Part shown: in pieces, positions 26,883 through 36,715 of the stretch | Layout of the letters: each line of letters begins with the position of its first letter | Numbering within the stretch: the first letter of the stretch is position 1 | Assembly (NCBI RefSeq): GCF_014648075.1 | Contig: NZ_BMQK01000001.1 | Span: 186,001-250,000, forward strand | Direction: 5' to 3' | DNA length: 64,000 nucleotides | Source: Streptomyces ruber | GTDB taxonomy: Bacteria; Actinomycetota; Actinomycetes; Streptomycetales; Streptomycetaceae | Notes under the pieces: generated by a model | Told to the model about the DNA's origin: nothing | The model's input: the letters and a program-made list of their open reading frames with translations, nothing else | The model's database searches: none | Translations under genes and position numbers: made by a program

Positions 26883-27013
26883 CGTCGCCCCCTAGCGTCC
26901 CTGACAACTACGCCAGTCTGCCTTGTGGACCGGCGGTGCGTCAGCCGTGGGGGGTACCGATCGCGGCCCGCCGCACGGGACGGCACAAGGTCTGCACACG
27001 CTCTTCGCACGCG

Positions 27014-27400
27014 TCAGACGTCGTCGAAGCGGCGGCGGGAGACCTCGATGTGGGCGAGGTTCCGGTGCGTCCACTCGCACATGACGTCGACCGTCGTCCG
27101 CAGGGCCCGGCCCGGCCCGGTGAGCGTGTACTCGACCCTCGGCGGCACGGTGGGGTGCACGGTCCGCTCGACCAGGCCGTTGCGCTCCAGCATGCGCAGG
27201 TTCTGGGTGAGCATCTTGTGGCTGATGCCCTCGACCCCGTCGCGCAGCTCGCTGAAGCGCAGGGTGCGGTCGCCGAGCATCTCGATGATCAGCAACGCCC
27301 ACTTGTTGGCGACGTCGGAGAAGATCTCCCGCGCCAGGGAGTCGGCGCGTCGCAGATCGGCCGGATCGGTCGGTCCGCCCGTGAACTGCTTGGTTTCCAT
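27014..27400 (-). CDS. HxlR-family transcriptional regulator
   Basis: 128 residues, ATG at 27400. The winged-helix HxlR pattern is clear: FSDVANKWALLIIEMLGDRTLRF, ELRDGVEGISHKMLTQNLRMLERNGLVERTVHP, VEYTLTGPGRAL. It is divergent from the RidA-like gene, and two near-identical dyad sites lie between them, so it probably represses both genes. Members respond to aldehydes, thiols or quinones through a Cys; here the only Cys is in DVMCEWTH near the C-terminus. A broken second copy lies at 35669-35812. Confidence 0.88.
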   Translation of the reverse strand: METKQFTGGPTDPADLRRADSLAREIFSDVANKWALLIIEMLGDRTLRFSELRDGVEGISHKMLTQNLRMLERNGLVERTVHPTVPPRVEYTLTGPGRALRTTVDVMCEWTHRNLAHIEVSRRRFDDV

Positions 27401-27471
27401 ACGGTTCCCCAGTCACCGAAAAGTGCGTTCTTCCATGTCAGCGCACACTCTCCTACGGTTCCCGAGTAACC
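27401..27471. promoter_or_regulatory. two matching operator sites between hxlR and ridA genes
   Basis: ACGGTTCCCCAGTCACC (27401-27417) and ACGGTTCCCGAGTAACC (27455-27471) differ at two positions and lie 54 bases apart. The second has the partial dyad GGTT-N7-AACC. The first touches the HxlR start codon and the second sits 44 bases before the RidA start, as expected for a regulator controlling both divergent genes. Confidence 0.65.
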
Positions 27472-27514
27472 ACAAGAGAGCACGAGGCTCTGTGGGACTG
27501 AGGAGGAGAACAGC

Positions 27515-27931
27515 ATGGCCATCACCATGACGAACCCCGCCGGACTGCCCGAGATCGACGGCTACCGCCAGGTGTCGATCGCACCGCTCACGGCCGGTTC
27601 GAAGCTGGTCCACGTCGCCGGGCAGGTCTCCTGGGACACCGACCTGGCCCCGATCGCCGAGGGCGACCTGGCCGGCCAGGTGGAGCAGTGCTACCTGCAC
27701 ATCAACACGGCGCTGACGGCGGCCGGCGGCTCCTTCGACGACGTGGTGAAGCTCAACTTCTACGTCGTCGACTGGGCCCCCGAGAAGCTGCCCCTGATCT
27801 GGGAGGGCATCAACCGGGCGGCCGCGAGGATCGGCACCACCCCGGTCCCGCCGGTGACGCTGGTGGGCGTGGTGATGCTCGATGTCCCGGAGCACCTGGT
27901 GGAGGTGGAGGCCACGGCGGTGATCGGGTGA
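27515..27931 (+). CDS. RidA-family (YjgF/YER057c/UK114) protein
   Basis: 138 residues, ATG at 27515 behind GAGGAGAACAGC. RidA fold: VSIAPLTAGSKLVHVAGQVSWD, GDLAGQVEQCYLHINTALTAAGGSFDDVVKLNFYVVDW, and the terminal LVGVVMLDVPEHLVEVEATAVI. The Arg that binds the substrate carboxylate in the true RidA imine deaminase (usually just before TLVGV) is not present: the sequence is PVPPVTLVGV. It may therefore belong to a Rid subfamily with another activity. The paired HxlR regulator suggests induction by a reactive small molecule. Confidence 0.85.
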   Translation: MAITMTNPAGLPEIDGYRQVSIAPLTAGSKLVHVAGQVSWDTDLAPIAEGDLAGQVEQCYLHINTALTAAGGSFDDVVKLNFYVVDWAPEKLPLIWEGINRAAARIGTTPVPPVTLVGVVMLDVPEHLVEVEATAVIG

Positions 27932-28007
27932 GCGGGTGCTTCCGCTTCTTCTTCGCCCCGGTCCATTCACCACGGTCCGGGGGGCGACCGGGGTGACGTG
28001 AGCGGCG

Positions 28008-28295
28008 CTACAGGTCGAAGACGGCCCGCAGGCCGATCGCGACAGCCTCCACGACGCGTTCGTCCACCGGCCCGAGGTCTTCGGCGAACCGGGAGGAGGA
28101 CAGGGACCGGAATGCGCCGAGCACGATGGTGCCGGAGGACGGAGCGGCGACGGGAATGCCGGCCGGCGTCGCCTCGCGCACTCGCTGCGGACGGATCAGG
28201 ACGCACGTGGCGGTCCCGTTCTGGGCGTTCAGCGCGTCGGACGAGATCGCGGGGACGTGTTCCCGGGTCTCCGGCGAAGGACGGCTCGTGGACAT
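28008..28295 (-). pseudogene. possible MazF/PemK-type toxin remnant (N-terminally truncated)
   Basis: A 95-residue frame from ATG at 28295. HVPAISSDALNAQNGTATCVLI resembles the MazF strand RPVLVISxDxxN..TGxxxxxPI, and IVLGAFRSLSSSRFAEDLGPVDERVVEAVAIGL resembles the MazF dimer region (VxLxDQVRSI...LGxV). The N-terminal GDIWWxD strand is missing and no antitoxin gene precedes it. It may be a decayed toxin gene or an unrelated small protein. Confidence 0.35.
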
Positions 28296-28378
28296 GGCCG
28301 CGCTGCACCGGCCCGCCAGTGCCGTTCGGGCCGCCGACCGGGACGGGAGGACGTGCCCCTGTTACTCCGGGAGGAGAA

Positions 28379-28414
28379 GGCGCCGGGTGCCCACGAGCGG
28401 CAGCGCCCGGCGCC
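28379..28414. terminator. hairpin after secDF
   Basis: GGCGCCGGG (28379-28387) and CCCGGCGCC (28406-28414) form a 9-bp perfect stem with an 18-base loop, starting 22 bases beyond the secDF stop. No U-tract. Confidence 0.55.
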
Positions 28415-28436
28415 GAACGGCCTCAGGACGCCCGGG

Positions 28437-30761
<2,325 letters not shown>

Positions 30762-30831
30762 AGACCTCCGGCAGGCATGCCGCGGCAGCGGCTCGCGGCC
30801 GCGACGGGATGAAGAACAGGGACGGGTCGCT

Positions 30832-31239
30832 TCAGGTGCCAGGAGGTGCCGGAGGTGCCCGGCCACGGTCGTGCGCCGTACGGCCGGGGGAGACGGCCGG
30901 GAGCGCGTCCGGCGGCGGGGTCCGCGCACCGGCGGCCGGGACGGCGGGTCCGTGGGAGGCGGTGGTGGCGTGGTGGTCCGCCGGGGAGGGGCGCTCACCG
31001 AGGTGATCGTGGCGGACGGCCCTCGGCTGGGCGGTGGCGCCCGCGTCGTCCGCGTGACGGTCGGTGTCGCCCAGGGGGTGCGCCGCGGGGGCCGTGGCGG
31101 CCGCGGCGGGCAGCGGACCGGCGGTGACGGTGTGCGGACCGGCCGTGGGCACCAGCGTGAGCAGTACGGCGAGCAGCGTGGTGAACGCGGCGGCGAGCCG
31201 GCGACCGCCGGTGGGGACGGCGTGGGGTGCTGGGCGCAT
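30832..31239 (-). CDS. small exported His/Ala/Pro-rich protein
   Basis: 135 residues, ATG at 31239 with AAAGGGACGG upstream. An n-region with three Arg residues and a hydrophobic core (LAAAFTTLLAVLLTLVP) form a signal peptide, ending near PLPAAAATA. The mature part is low complexity, rich in His, Ala, Pro and Asp (DRHADDAG, RHDHLGE, DHHATTASHG), and may bind metal. Family unknown. Its place between a response regulator and secDF suggests an envelope-related role. Because the composition is biased, chance coding cannot be excluded. Confidence 0.5.
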   Translation of the reverse strand: MRPAPHAVPTGGRRLAAAFTTLLAVLLTLVPTAGPHTVTAGPLPAAAATAPAAHPLGDTDRHADDAGATAQPRAVRHDHLGERPSPADHHATTASHGPAVPAAGARTPPPDALPAVSPGRTAHDRGRAPPAPPGT

Positions 31240-31309
31240 GCACCGTCCCTTTCGTGAGAGGCGCTCGGAATGCGGCGGACGTCGGGCGGGAGAGGGCTGG
31301 GGCGGACCG

Positions 31310-32017
31310 TCAGGCTTCGATGAGACCGGCGCGGATGGCGTACCGGGTCAGTTCCAGCCGGTCGCGCATGCCGAGTTTGTGCAGGAGGTTGGCGCGGTGC
31401 CGCTGGACGGTCTTGATGCTGATGAAGAGGATGTCGGCGATCTCCTTGGAGGAGTGACCCTCGGCGACGAGCTTGAGGACCTGCTCCTCCCGCGGCGTCA
31501 GAAGGGGATGGACGCCCTCCCCGCCGTGCCGGCCCCGGTCCAGGTAGCTGCGGATCAGGGCGGTGACCGCGCCGGGATAGAGGAACGGCTCGTCGCGCAT
31601 GGTGGCCCGGCAGGCGGCGACCAGGTCGCGGTCGGCCACCGACTTCAGCACGTAGCCGCAGGCCCCGGCTCGCAGCGCCTGGAACAGGTACTGCTCGTTG
31701 TCGTGCATGGTCAGCATCAGGATGCGCAGGCCCGGTCGCAGCGCGGCCAGCTCACGGGTGGCCTGCAGGCCGGTCAGGCGGGGCATGGAGATGTCCAGGA
31801 CGGCGAGGTCGATGTCCGCCTTCCGGGCCGTCTCGACGGCCTCGGCGCCGTCCCCGGCCTCGGCGACCACCTGGAGGTCGGGCTCCCGGTCCAGGATCAG
31901 CCGCACTCCCCGACGGACGAGTGTGTGGTCGTCGGCGAGCAGGATGCGGATCGGCGCCGGGGCGGCCGGGGAGGGCGGCCAGGGCGTGTCGGGCTCGGGC
32001 AACAGCGGATTGGGCAT
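31310..32017 (-). CDS. NarL/LuxR-type response regulator
   Basis: 235 residues. Receiver domain with the acidic pair LLADDH (29-30), phospho-acceptor Asp75 in LAVLDISMPR, and Lys in YVLKSVADRD. C-terminal LuxR HTH: LTPREEQVLKLVAEGHSSKEIADILFISIKTVQRHRANLL. It pairs with the sensor kinase immediately upstream on the same strand. The recognisable kinase-regulator type is that of DevR/NarL systems. ATG at 32017 lacks a strong site. It likely controls this cluster, including secDF. Confidence 0.92.
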   Translation of the reverse strand: MPNPLLPEPDTPWPPSPAAPAPIRILLADDHTLVRRGVRLILDREPDLQVVAEAGDGAEAVETARKADIDLAVLDISMPRLTGLQATRELAALRPGLRILMLTMHDNEQYLFQALRAGACGYVLKSVADRDLVAACRATMRDEPFLYPGAVTALIRSYLDRGRHGGEGVHPLLTPREEQVLKLVAEGHSSKEIADILFISIKTVQRHRANLLHKLGMRDRLELTRYAIRAGLIEA

Positions 32018-32029
32018 GGTCGGGGCTGC

Positions 32030-32247
32030 TTTCTGTGATCGGTGATCGGTGATCGGTGTCGGTGGTCGGTCGCGGTCTTCGCGGGACCGGTGGCGGCTGT
32101 TTCGGGACCGGTGGCGGTTCTCCCGGGACCGATGAGGATTCTGCCGGGATCGGTGGCGGGGTTTCCCGGAATTGTTTGTGGGCGTTCCGGATCCGAGAGG
32201 GTGCTCTCGGACTCGATGAGGGTGCTCCTGAGACCGATGAGGGTGCT
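32030..32247. repeat. degenerate repeat tract between regulator and kinase genes
   Basis: Short blocks GTGATCG, GGGACCGGTGGCGG and GACCGATGAGG(G/A) recur imperfectly through 32038-32247, merging into the hexamer array at 32272. No gene is evident. This tract separates the kinase stop from the response regulator start. Confidence 0.65.
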
Positions 32248-33348
32248 CTAGGTACGGATGAGGGTGCCCTCGGGACCGGGACCGGGACCGGGACCGGCAC
32301 CGGCACCGGCACCGGCACCGGGACCGGGACCAATAAGGGTGCTCCCGGTGCTCCCGGGACCGGCGGCGGTCTTCCCCGGGACCCGGGTGGTCAGGCGGAT
32401 GCGGGTGCCGGCACCGGGTGCGGAGGTGATGTCCAGGTCCGCGCCGGCGAGCAGGGCCCGCTCGCGCATGCCGCGGATGCCGGCGCCCTCGCCGACGGCC
32501 TCGATGCCGCGGCCGTCGTCGCCGATCTCGAGCACCACCGCCTCACCGGTGCGGCGCAGGCACACCTCGACGTGCTCGGCGTCCGCGTGGCGGGCCACGT
32601 TGGTCAGGCTCTCCTGGGCCACCCGGTACAGGACGAGTTCGGTCTCCGGGTCCAGGGCGGGCAGGCCGGCGTCGAAGCGGCGCCGCACCCGCAGCCCGGT
32701 GTGGGTGGCGTACTCCGTGGTGAGCGCGGTCAGCGCGCTGACCAGTCCCAGGTCGTCGAGGACGCCGGGCCGCAGCCGGCGCACCAGCCGGCGGACCTCG
32801 TCCAGGCTCTCCCGGGTGATCTCCTGCGCCTGCTGCAGCTCCTGGCGCAGCGGTTCGGGCGCGTCGTCCGCGGCGCGCTTGAGCACCAGCAGAATCGCGG
32901 TCATGCCCTGCCCGACCTCGTCGTGCAGTTCCTGCGCGATACGGCGGCGCTCCGCCTCCTGGGCCAGCAGGACCCGGCCGCTCGCGGTGGCGCGTTCGTG
33001 CTCCAGCCGGTCGAGCATGGCGTTGAAGGCGGAGATCAGCTCGCTGATCTCGCGCCCGCTGCCCACACCGGGCACCGGCAGCCGCTGACCGGGCCGGAGC
33101 AGGTCGACGGTGCTCATCAGCCGGGTCAGCCGGTCCAGCGGGGACAGGCCGAAGCGCAGCAGGGCGCCGTTGGCGACGAGCATCACCGCCAGGCCGCCCA
33201 CCAGGATGACCGCCTCGGTCAGCAGGATCGGCACGGACACGGTCACCGGCGCCCACAGCAGCAGGGCCGTGGCGGTGCCCAGCACCACCGCGTTGAGCCC
33301 GAAGATCCGCCAGAACAGCGACACGGACGCCGACACGGACAGCGACAC
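32248..33348 (-). CDS. sensor histidine kinase (HAMP - HisKA_3 - HATPase)
   Basis: 366 residues from GTG at 33348, ten bases after GAAGGAGG; an ATG at 33393 would add 15. Two hydrophobic helices near the start (RIFGLNAVVLGTATALLLWA and a second ending LVANGALL) with almost no external loop, then a HAMP-like linker, the phospho-His in AQELHDEVGQGMT, and an ATPase lobe with GDDGRGI and AGIRGMRERALLAGADL. It should phosphorylate the adjacent NarL-type regulator and sense a membrane or internal cue. The last 35 residues are a Gly/Pro/Ala run made by a hexamer repeat. Confidence 0.92.
   Translation of the reverse strand: MSLSVSASVSLFWRIFGLNAVVLGTATALLLWAPVTVSVPILLTEAVILVGGLAVMLVANGALLRFGLSPLDRLTRLMSTVDLLRPGQRLPVPGVGSGREISELISAFNAMLDRLEHERATASGRVLLAQEAERRRIAQELHDEVGQGMTAILLVLKRAADDAPEPLRQELQQAQEITRESLDEVRRLVRRLRPGVLDDLGLVSALTALTTEYATHTGLRVRRRFDAGLPALDPETELVLYRVAQESLTNVARHADAEHVEVCLRRTGEAVVLEIGDDGRGIEAVGEGAGIRGMRERALLAGADLDITSAPGAGTRIRLTTRVPGKTAAGPGSTGSTLIGPGPGAGAGAGAGPGPGPGPEGTLIRT
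32272..32331. repeat. ten hexamer repeats in the kinase 3' end
   Basis: Ten head-to-tail hexamers, four GGGACC, four GGCACC and two GGGACC, encoding the Gly-Pro/Gly-Ala dipeptide tail of the kinase on the minus strand. Copy changes keep the frame. Confidence 0.95.
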
Positions 33349-33632
33349 CGGGGAAACGCCTCCTTCAGCGACCCGACAGGGTGGGAGCTCCACTGTCGGT
33401 CATCGCGCGCCTCGGGCGGGAACCGCAGTTCTCAGGTCACGCCCGAGGCTCGTCACCCAGCCTGCACCGCCTCCCGCGCGCGGTCGATGGAGCCCGCTCC
33501 CCATTTCCGCAACCCGGCCCACCCACGGCGTATCGGCGCCGCCTGACGCCGGTTGGTCACCGCGTTCCGCCCGAATGGGGCCCGCGCCCGATTCCCTCCG
33601 CCCACCGGACCGACCAGGGTTGTCGGTGACCC

Positions 33633-33691
33633 GGCCGTCCGGTGCGGCGGGGTACGGCTCCGTGTGCCGTACCCCGCCGCACCGGACGGCC
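33633..33691. promoter_or_regulatory. 26-bp perfect inverted repeat upstream of the traR/dksA-like gene
   Basis: Bases 33633-33658 are the exact complement of 33666-33691, with a 7-base loop. The arm contains CGTCCGGTGCGGCGGGG and TACGGC. It lies between divergent genes, 46 bases before the GTG at 33738. It could be a leader hairpin, an attenuator, or a site left by an element. Confidence 0.85.
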
Positions 33692-33737
33692 TCCGTCATG
33701 TGCACCACGCCCCGATGACCGATGGAAGGACCGAACC

Positions 33738-34067
33738 GTGTCGCTCGACGCCTCCCGAACCGCCCCCCGCCCCCGGCCGACGGCCGTCCGCGAGACCCGC
33801 CGGCGCCTGGAACACGCCCGCGACAGCCGCATGGAGCAGTTGCGGGCCCTCGACGCCGGCGGCCACAGCGCGGACGACGACCTGCTGTCCGTGCAGCGCG
33901 ACGCCATCCAGCGGGTGCTCACGGAGATCGACGAGGCGTTCGCCCGCGTCGACGCCGGCACCTACGGGACCTGTCTCGGCTGCTCGGAGCCCGTACCTCC
34001 GGAACGCCTGGAGATCCTCCCGTACACCCGGTACTGCGTTCCCTGCCAGAGCCGTGCCGCCGCCTGA
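33738..34067 (+). CDS. TraR/DksA-type zinc-finger protein
   Basis: 109 residues, GTG at 33738 with GGAAGGA upstream. A helical hairpin (RETRRRLEHARDSRMEQLRAL, LTEIDEAFARVDAGTYGTC) precedes the zinc finger CLGC...CVPC, which has all four Cys. DksA-like proteins enter the RNA polymerase secondary channel and adjust transcription with ppGpp. The coiled coil here has no obvious DxxDA tip, so activity could differ. Its stop overlaps the next gene by 14 bases. Confidence 0.85.
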   Translation: MSLDASRTAPRPRPTAVRETRRRLEHARDSRMEQLRALDAGGHSADDDLLSVQRDAIQRVLTEIDEAFARVDAGTYGTCLGCSEPVPPERLEILPYTRYCVPCQSRAAA

Positions 34068-34869
34068 GAGCGCCCGTGCGCGTGTCCGTGGGTCCTCGTC
34101 CGCCGCCCTGCCCCGGCCGTCGGTCCGGCCGGGCAGCGGCATCGCCCTCGACCTGGGCAGCGTCCGCACCCGCGCGTGGATCGCCGGCCGCGGGACGATC
34201 CTGGACGTGCCCACGGTCACCTTCTCGGGCGCCGGAGTGGTGTACCCCGTCCAGCGCGGCACCATCGTCGACGTACCGGGTACGGCCCGGATGCTGGAAC
34301 GGCTGCTCGGGCACCGCCTGCCCCTGCTGTCCCGCCCGCTGGTGGCGGTCACCACACCCGTACTGGACGGCCCCATGTTCCGCGAACGGGCCCGCACCGC
34401 CGTACAGGTGCTGCGCCCGCGCAGCGTCCTCACCGTCCCCGGCGCCCTCGCCGTGGCCGTGGCCGCCCACGCCGACCTCTCGCGCCCGCTGCTCGTACTG
34501 GACATCGGCGCCCACCTCACCGAAGCGGTGCTGCTCCTGGACGGCGACGTCCTCGACGCGCGCCGCACCGCCCTTGGCACCACCGACCTCCCGTACGCCG
34601 CCTCCTCCGTGGAGATCAGCGAGGCGGTCGGCGCCGTCGTCACCTCGATGCTCCGGCAGGACCGCACCTGCCTCACCGCCGACGCGTTGAGCCGGGGCGT
34701 GCTGCTCGCCGGCGGCGGTGCCCTGCGCCCCGACCTGCCCCGCCGGATCGTCAGCCGGCTACAGGCCCCCCTGCGGGCCGTGCCCGCGCCGCACACCGCC
34801 GCCGTCCGTGGCGCCGCCCAGATCCTGCGGTCCGCGCACGTCCACCCCTCGGCGAAGGGCACGCCCTAG
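34054..34869 (+). CDS. MreB/Hsp70-like actin-fold ATPase, short form
   Basis: No ATG or GTG follows the dksA-like stop until the conserved core, so I take GTG at 34054, inside the previous gene: 271 residues. Actin-fold motifs: phosphate-1 IALDLGSVRTRAWIAG, phosphate-2 LLVLDIGAHLTEAVLL, adenosine loop GVLLAGGGALRPDL. GTIVDVPGTARMLERLLGH matches the MreB DxxxTxxM region. At 271 residues it is shorter than MreB (about 340), lacking part of subdomain II. It probably is a stress-linked paralogue rather than the cell-shape MreB. Confidence 0.75.
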   Translation: MPPPESARARVRGSSSAALPRPSVRPGSGIALDLGSVRTRAWIAGRGTILDVPTVTFSGAGVVYPVQRGTIVDVPGTARMLERLLGHRLPLLSRPLVAVTTPVLDGPMFRERARTAVQVLRPRSVLTVPGALAVAVAAHADLSRPLLVLDIGAHLTEAVLLLDGDVLDARRTALGTTDLPYAASSVEISEAVGAVVTSMLRQDRTCLTADALSRGVLLAGGGALRPDLPRRIVSRLQAPLRAVPAPHTAAVRGAAQILRSAHVHPSAKGTP

Positions 34870-34993
34870 CCGGGTGGCGGCCCCGGTACCGGCGCACCGC
34901 CCCACTGAGCCCCGTCCCCCGGACCGCCCCGGCCGGTGCCGCGCCACCGGCCGTGGCGGCCCCTTGCCCGCCGCCCGGAAGGAGAGAACCACC

Positions 34994-35662
34994 GTGTCCG
35001 GCCCGATACCCCCCGCTCAGCCACCCCCGGCCCCCCACCACCACCAGCACGGCCCCCTGCACCCCCTGACCCTGTGGCGCCGACGGCACAACCCGCTCCG
35101 CAGGCGCACCGACCGCCTCCAGTGCGGGATCGCTCTCGGGCTCCTCCTGCTCGTACCGGCACTGGGCCTCGTCGCCACGTTCACCGTCGGCGACGCCGCC
35201 CACCGGCACTACCGCGCGACCGCCGAGCACCAGGCACGGACCCGGCACCTCACCCCCGCGGTCCTCGTCCACGACGCCCCGCGCCACCCGGAACCCGGTT
35301 CCGCCGAGGCGAGGAAAACCCGCTACCCGGTCCCGGTCCGCTACACCGCTCCGGCCTCCGCCCCCGCCCCCGCGTCCGGCGGAGAGACCCGCACCGCGGA
35401 GACCGACGTACTGCCCGGGCTCCCCGGGGGCAGCACCGTCGACGTCTGGGTCGCCGCGGACGGATCCCTCACCGAAGCTCCCCTGACCACCGAACAGGTC
35501 CGCGGCCGCACCATGGGATGGGCGATCTCCGCGTTCCTGGCCGTGGCCCTCACCGGTACGGCGCTGTACGGCGCCGCCGCCCGGCTGCTGCGCCGGCGCA
35601 ACCTCGCGGAGTGGGACGCCCGGTGGGCCGAGGTCGCGCCCCGGTGGAGTACGTCGCCGTGA
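34994..35662 (+). CDS. Rv1733c-like two-helix membrane protein
   Basis: GTG at 34994, AAGGAGAGA upstream; 222 residues. A basic N-terminus (LWRRRHNPLRRRTDRLQ) leads to helix one (CGIALGLLLLVPALGLVATF), an external domain of about 120 residues with TRYPVPVRYTAP and STVDVWVAADGSLTEAPLT, then helix two (GWAISAFLAVALTGTALYGAA). This is the layout of mycobacterial Rv1733c, a DosR dormancy-regulon protein of unknown function. It closes the TraR/DksA - MreB-like - Rv1733c unit, which suggests a stress or hypoxia role. Confidence 0.8.
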   Translation: MSGPIPPAQPPPAPHHHQHGPLHPLTLWRRRHNPLRRRTDRLQCGIALGLLLLVPALGLVATFTVGDAAHRHYRATAEHQARTRHLTPAVLVHDAPRHPEPGSAEARKTRYPVPVRYTAPASAPAPASGGETRTAETDVLPGLPGGSTVDVWVAADGSLTEAPLTTEQVRGRTMGWAISAFLAVALTGTALYGAAARLLRRRNLAEWDARWAEVAPRWSTSP

Positions 35663-35668
35663 CGTCCC

Positions 35669-35812
35669 TTCGGGGGCGCCGATCGCGGCCCGCGGCGGCG
35701 CGGTGGGGTGCACGGTCCGCTCGACCAGCCCGTTGCGCTCCAGCATGCGCGGGTTCCGGGTGAGCGCCTGGTGGGGTGGAGGCGGAGGCGACGGCGGTCA
35801 TCGGCCGACCGG
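35669..35812. pseudogene. collapsed second copy of the HxlR/RidA locus
   Basis: Three pieces of the 26.9-27.9 kb locus occur here in the same order. GATCGCGGCCCGC matches about 26959-26971, beyond the HxlR stop. Bases 35693-35764 match about 27141-27209 inside the HxlR gene (MLERNGLVERTVHP is still readable on the minus strand). Bases 35765-35812 match the RidA end (EATAVIG on the plus strand). The second junction sits at GAGC, present at both parental breakpoints. Confidence 0.8.
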
Positions 35813-35850
35813 GGGCGGGACCAGGGCTGTGGTGGCGCCTCGGGCGCCTG

Positions 35851-36660
35851 TTACCGGAATGTGGAGTTCGACGCAGGGTGCAGCGGCACGGGCTGACGCG
35901 GAAGGCTGTGCTCCGGTGTCCGCCGCAGCACGAGCGTCACGAACCCGAGGGTACGGCGGTAGCCGCGCAGCCAGGCGGTACGGTGCCCGGCGGCGGCATC
36001 GAGGGCCGCGCCGCTGTCCGGGTCGCCCGGGTGGTCCAGGGCCCAGCGGGACAGGGAGCCGGTCCAGGACCACTCGTACTCGTCCCACTCGTCGAGGGTG
36101 CTGACGTGCCCGTACGTGGGGGTCCACCCGGCGGTCGCGACGCGGTCGACGGTGGTGGCGAGGTCGGCGTACTCGTCTGCGGCGAACCCGGCGCCGAGGG
36201 TGCCCGGGTCCGGCTCGCGCTCCCAGAAACCGTCGCCGACCAGGACGCTTCCACCGGGCGCGAGGTGCTCGTGTGCGGCCCTCAAGGTGGGCAGCAGGCC
36301 GCCGAAGGCGTGGGTGGCGCCGACGCAGAGTACGAGCTCGAAGGGGGCCTCGGTGGTGAACGCGGCGGCGTCCCCGGCCTCCAGTGCGATCCGGTCGCCG
36401 AGCCCCCTCGCCTCGACGCCCTCCCGCGCCCGCGCGACGGTGCCGGCATCGAGATCGACCCCCACGGCCTGCACCCCCGGCCGCCCCTCCACGGCCCGGA
36501 CCAGCCACTCGGCGCTCCCGCACCCCAGGTCCAGCACTCTTCCGGAGCCTGTGCCCTCCCGCAGCGCCCGGTCGAGGAGGCGCGCCACCGAGGCGTCGTT
36601 CAGCGGCGCGGCGATGGGGTGGTCGGCGTGCGCCAAGGCGCTGATGCGGTTGCGGTCCAT
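35851..36660 (-). CDS. class I SAM-dependent methyltransferase
   Basis: 269 residues from ATG at 36660. SAM motif I is VLDLGCGSAEW, then VGVDLDAGTVARARE, IALEAGDAAAF, LVLCVGATHAFGG and LAPGGSVLVGDGFWE. The family includes many small-molecule methyltransferases and the substrate is not visible. A Trp-rich C-terminal segment (WDEYEWSWTGSLSRWAL) is typical of a Streptomyces subgroup. The end lies 38 bases from the relic HxlR/RidA copy. Confidence 0.88.
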   Translation of the reverse strand: MDRNRISALAHADHPIAAPLNDASVARLLDRALREGTGSGRVLDLGCGSAEWLVRAVEGRPGVQAVGVDLDAGTVARAREGVEARGLGDRIALEAGDAAAFTTEAPFELVLCVGATHAFGGLLPTLRAAHEHLAPGGSVLVGDGFWEREPDPGTLGAGFAADEYADLATTVDRVATAGWTPTYGHVSTLDEWDEYEWSWTGSLSRWALDHPGDPDSGAALDAAAGHRTAWLRGYRRTLGFVTLVLRRTPEHSLPRQPVPLHPASNSTFR

Positions 36661-36715
36661 GGGGTGATGGTGGCGCGGTGGGGGAGGCGGCGTCCCCTGA
36701 TTTACGGTGCGCCGG

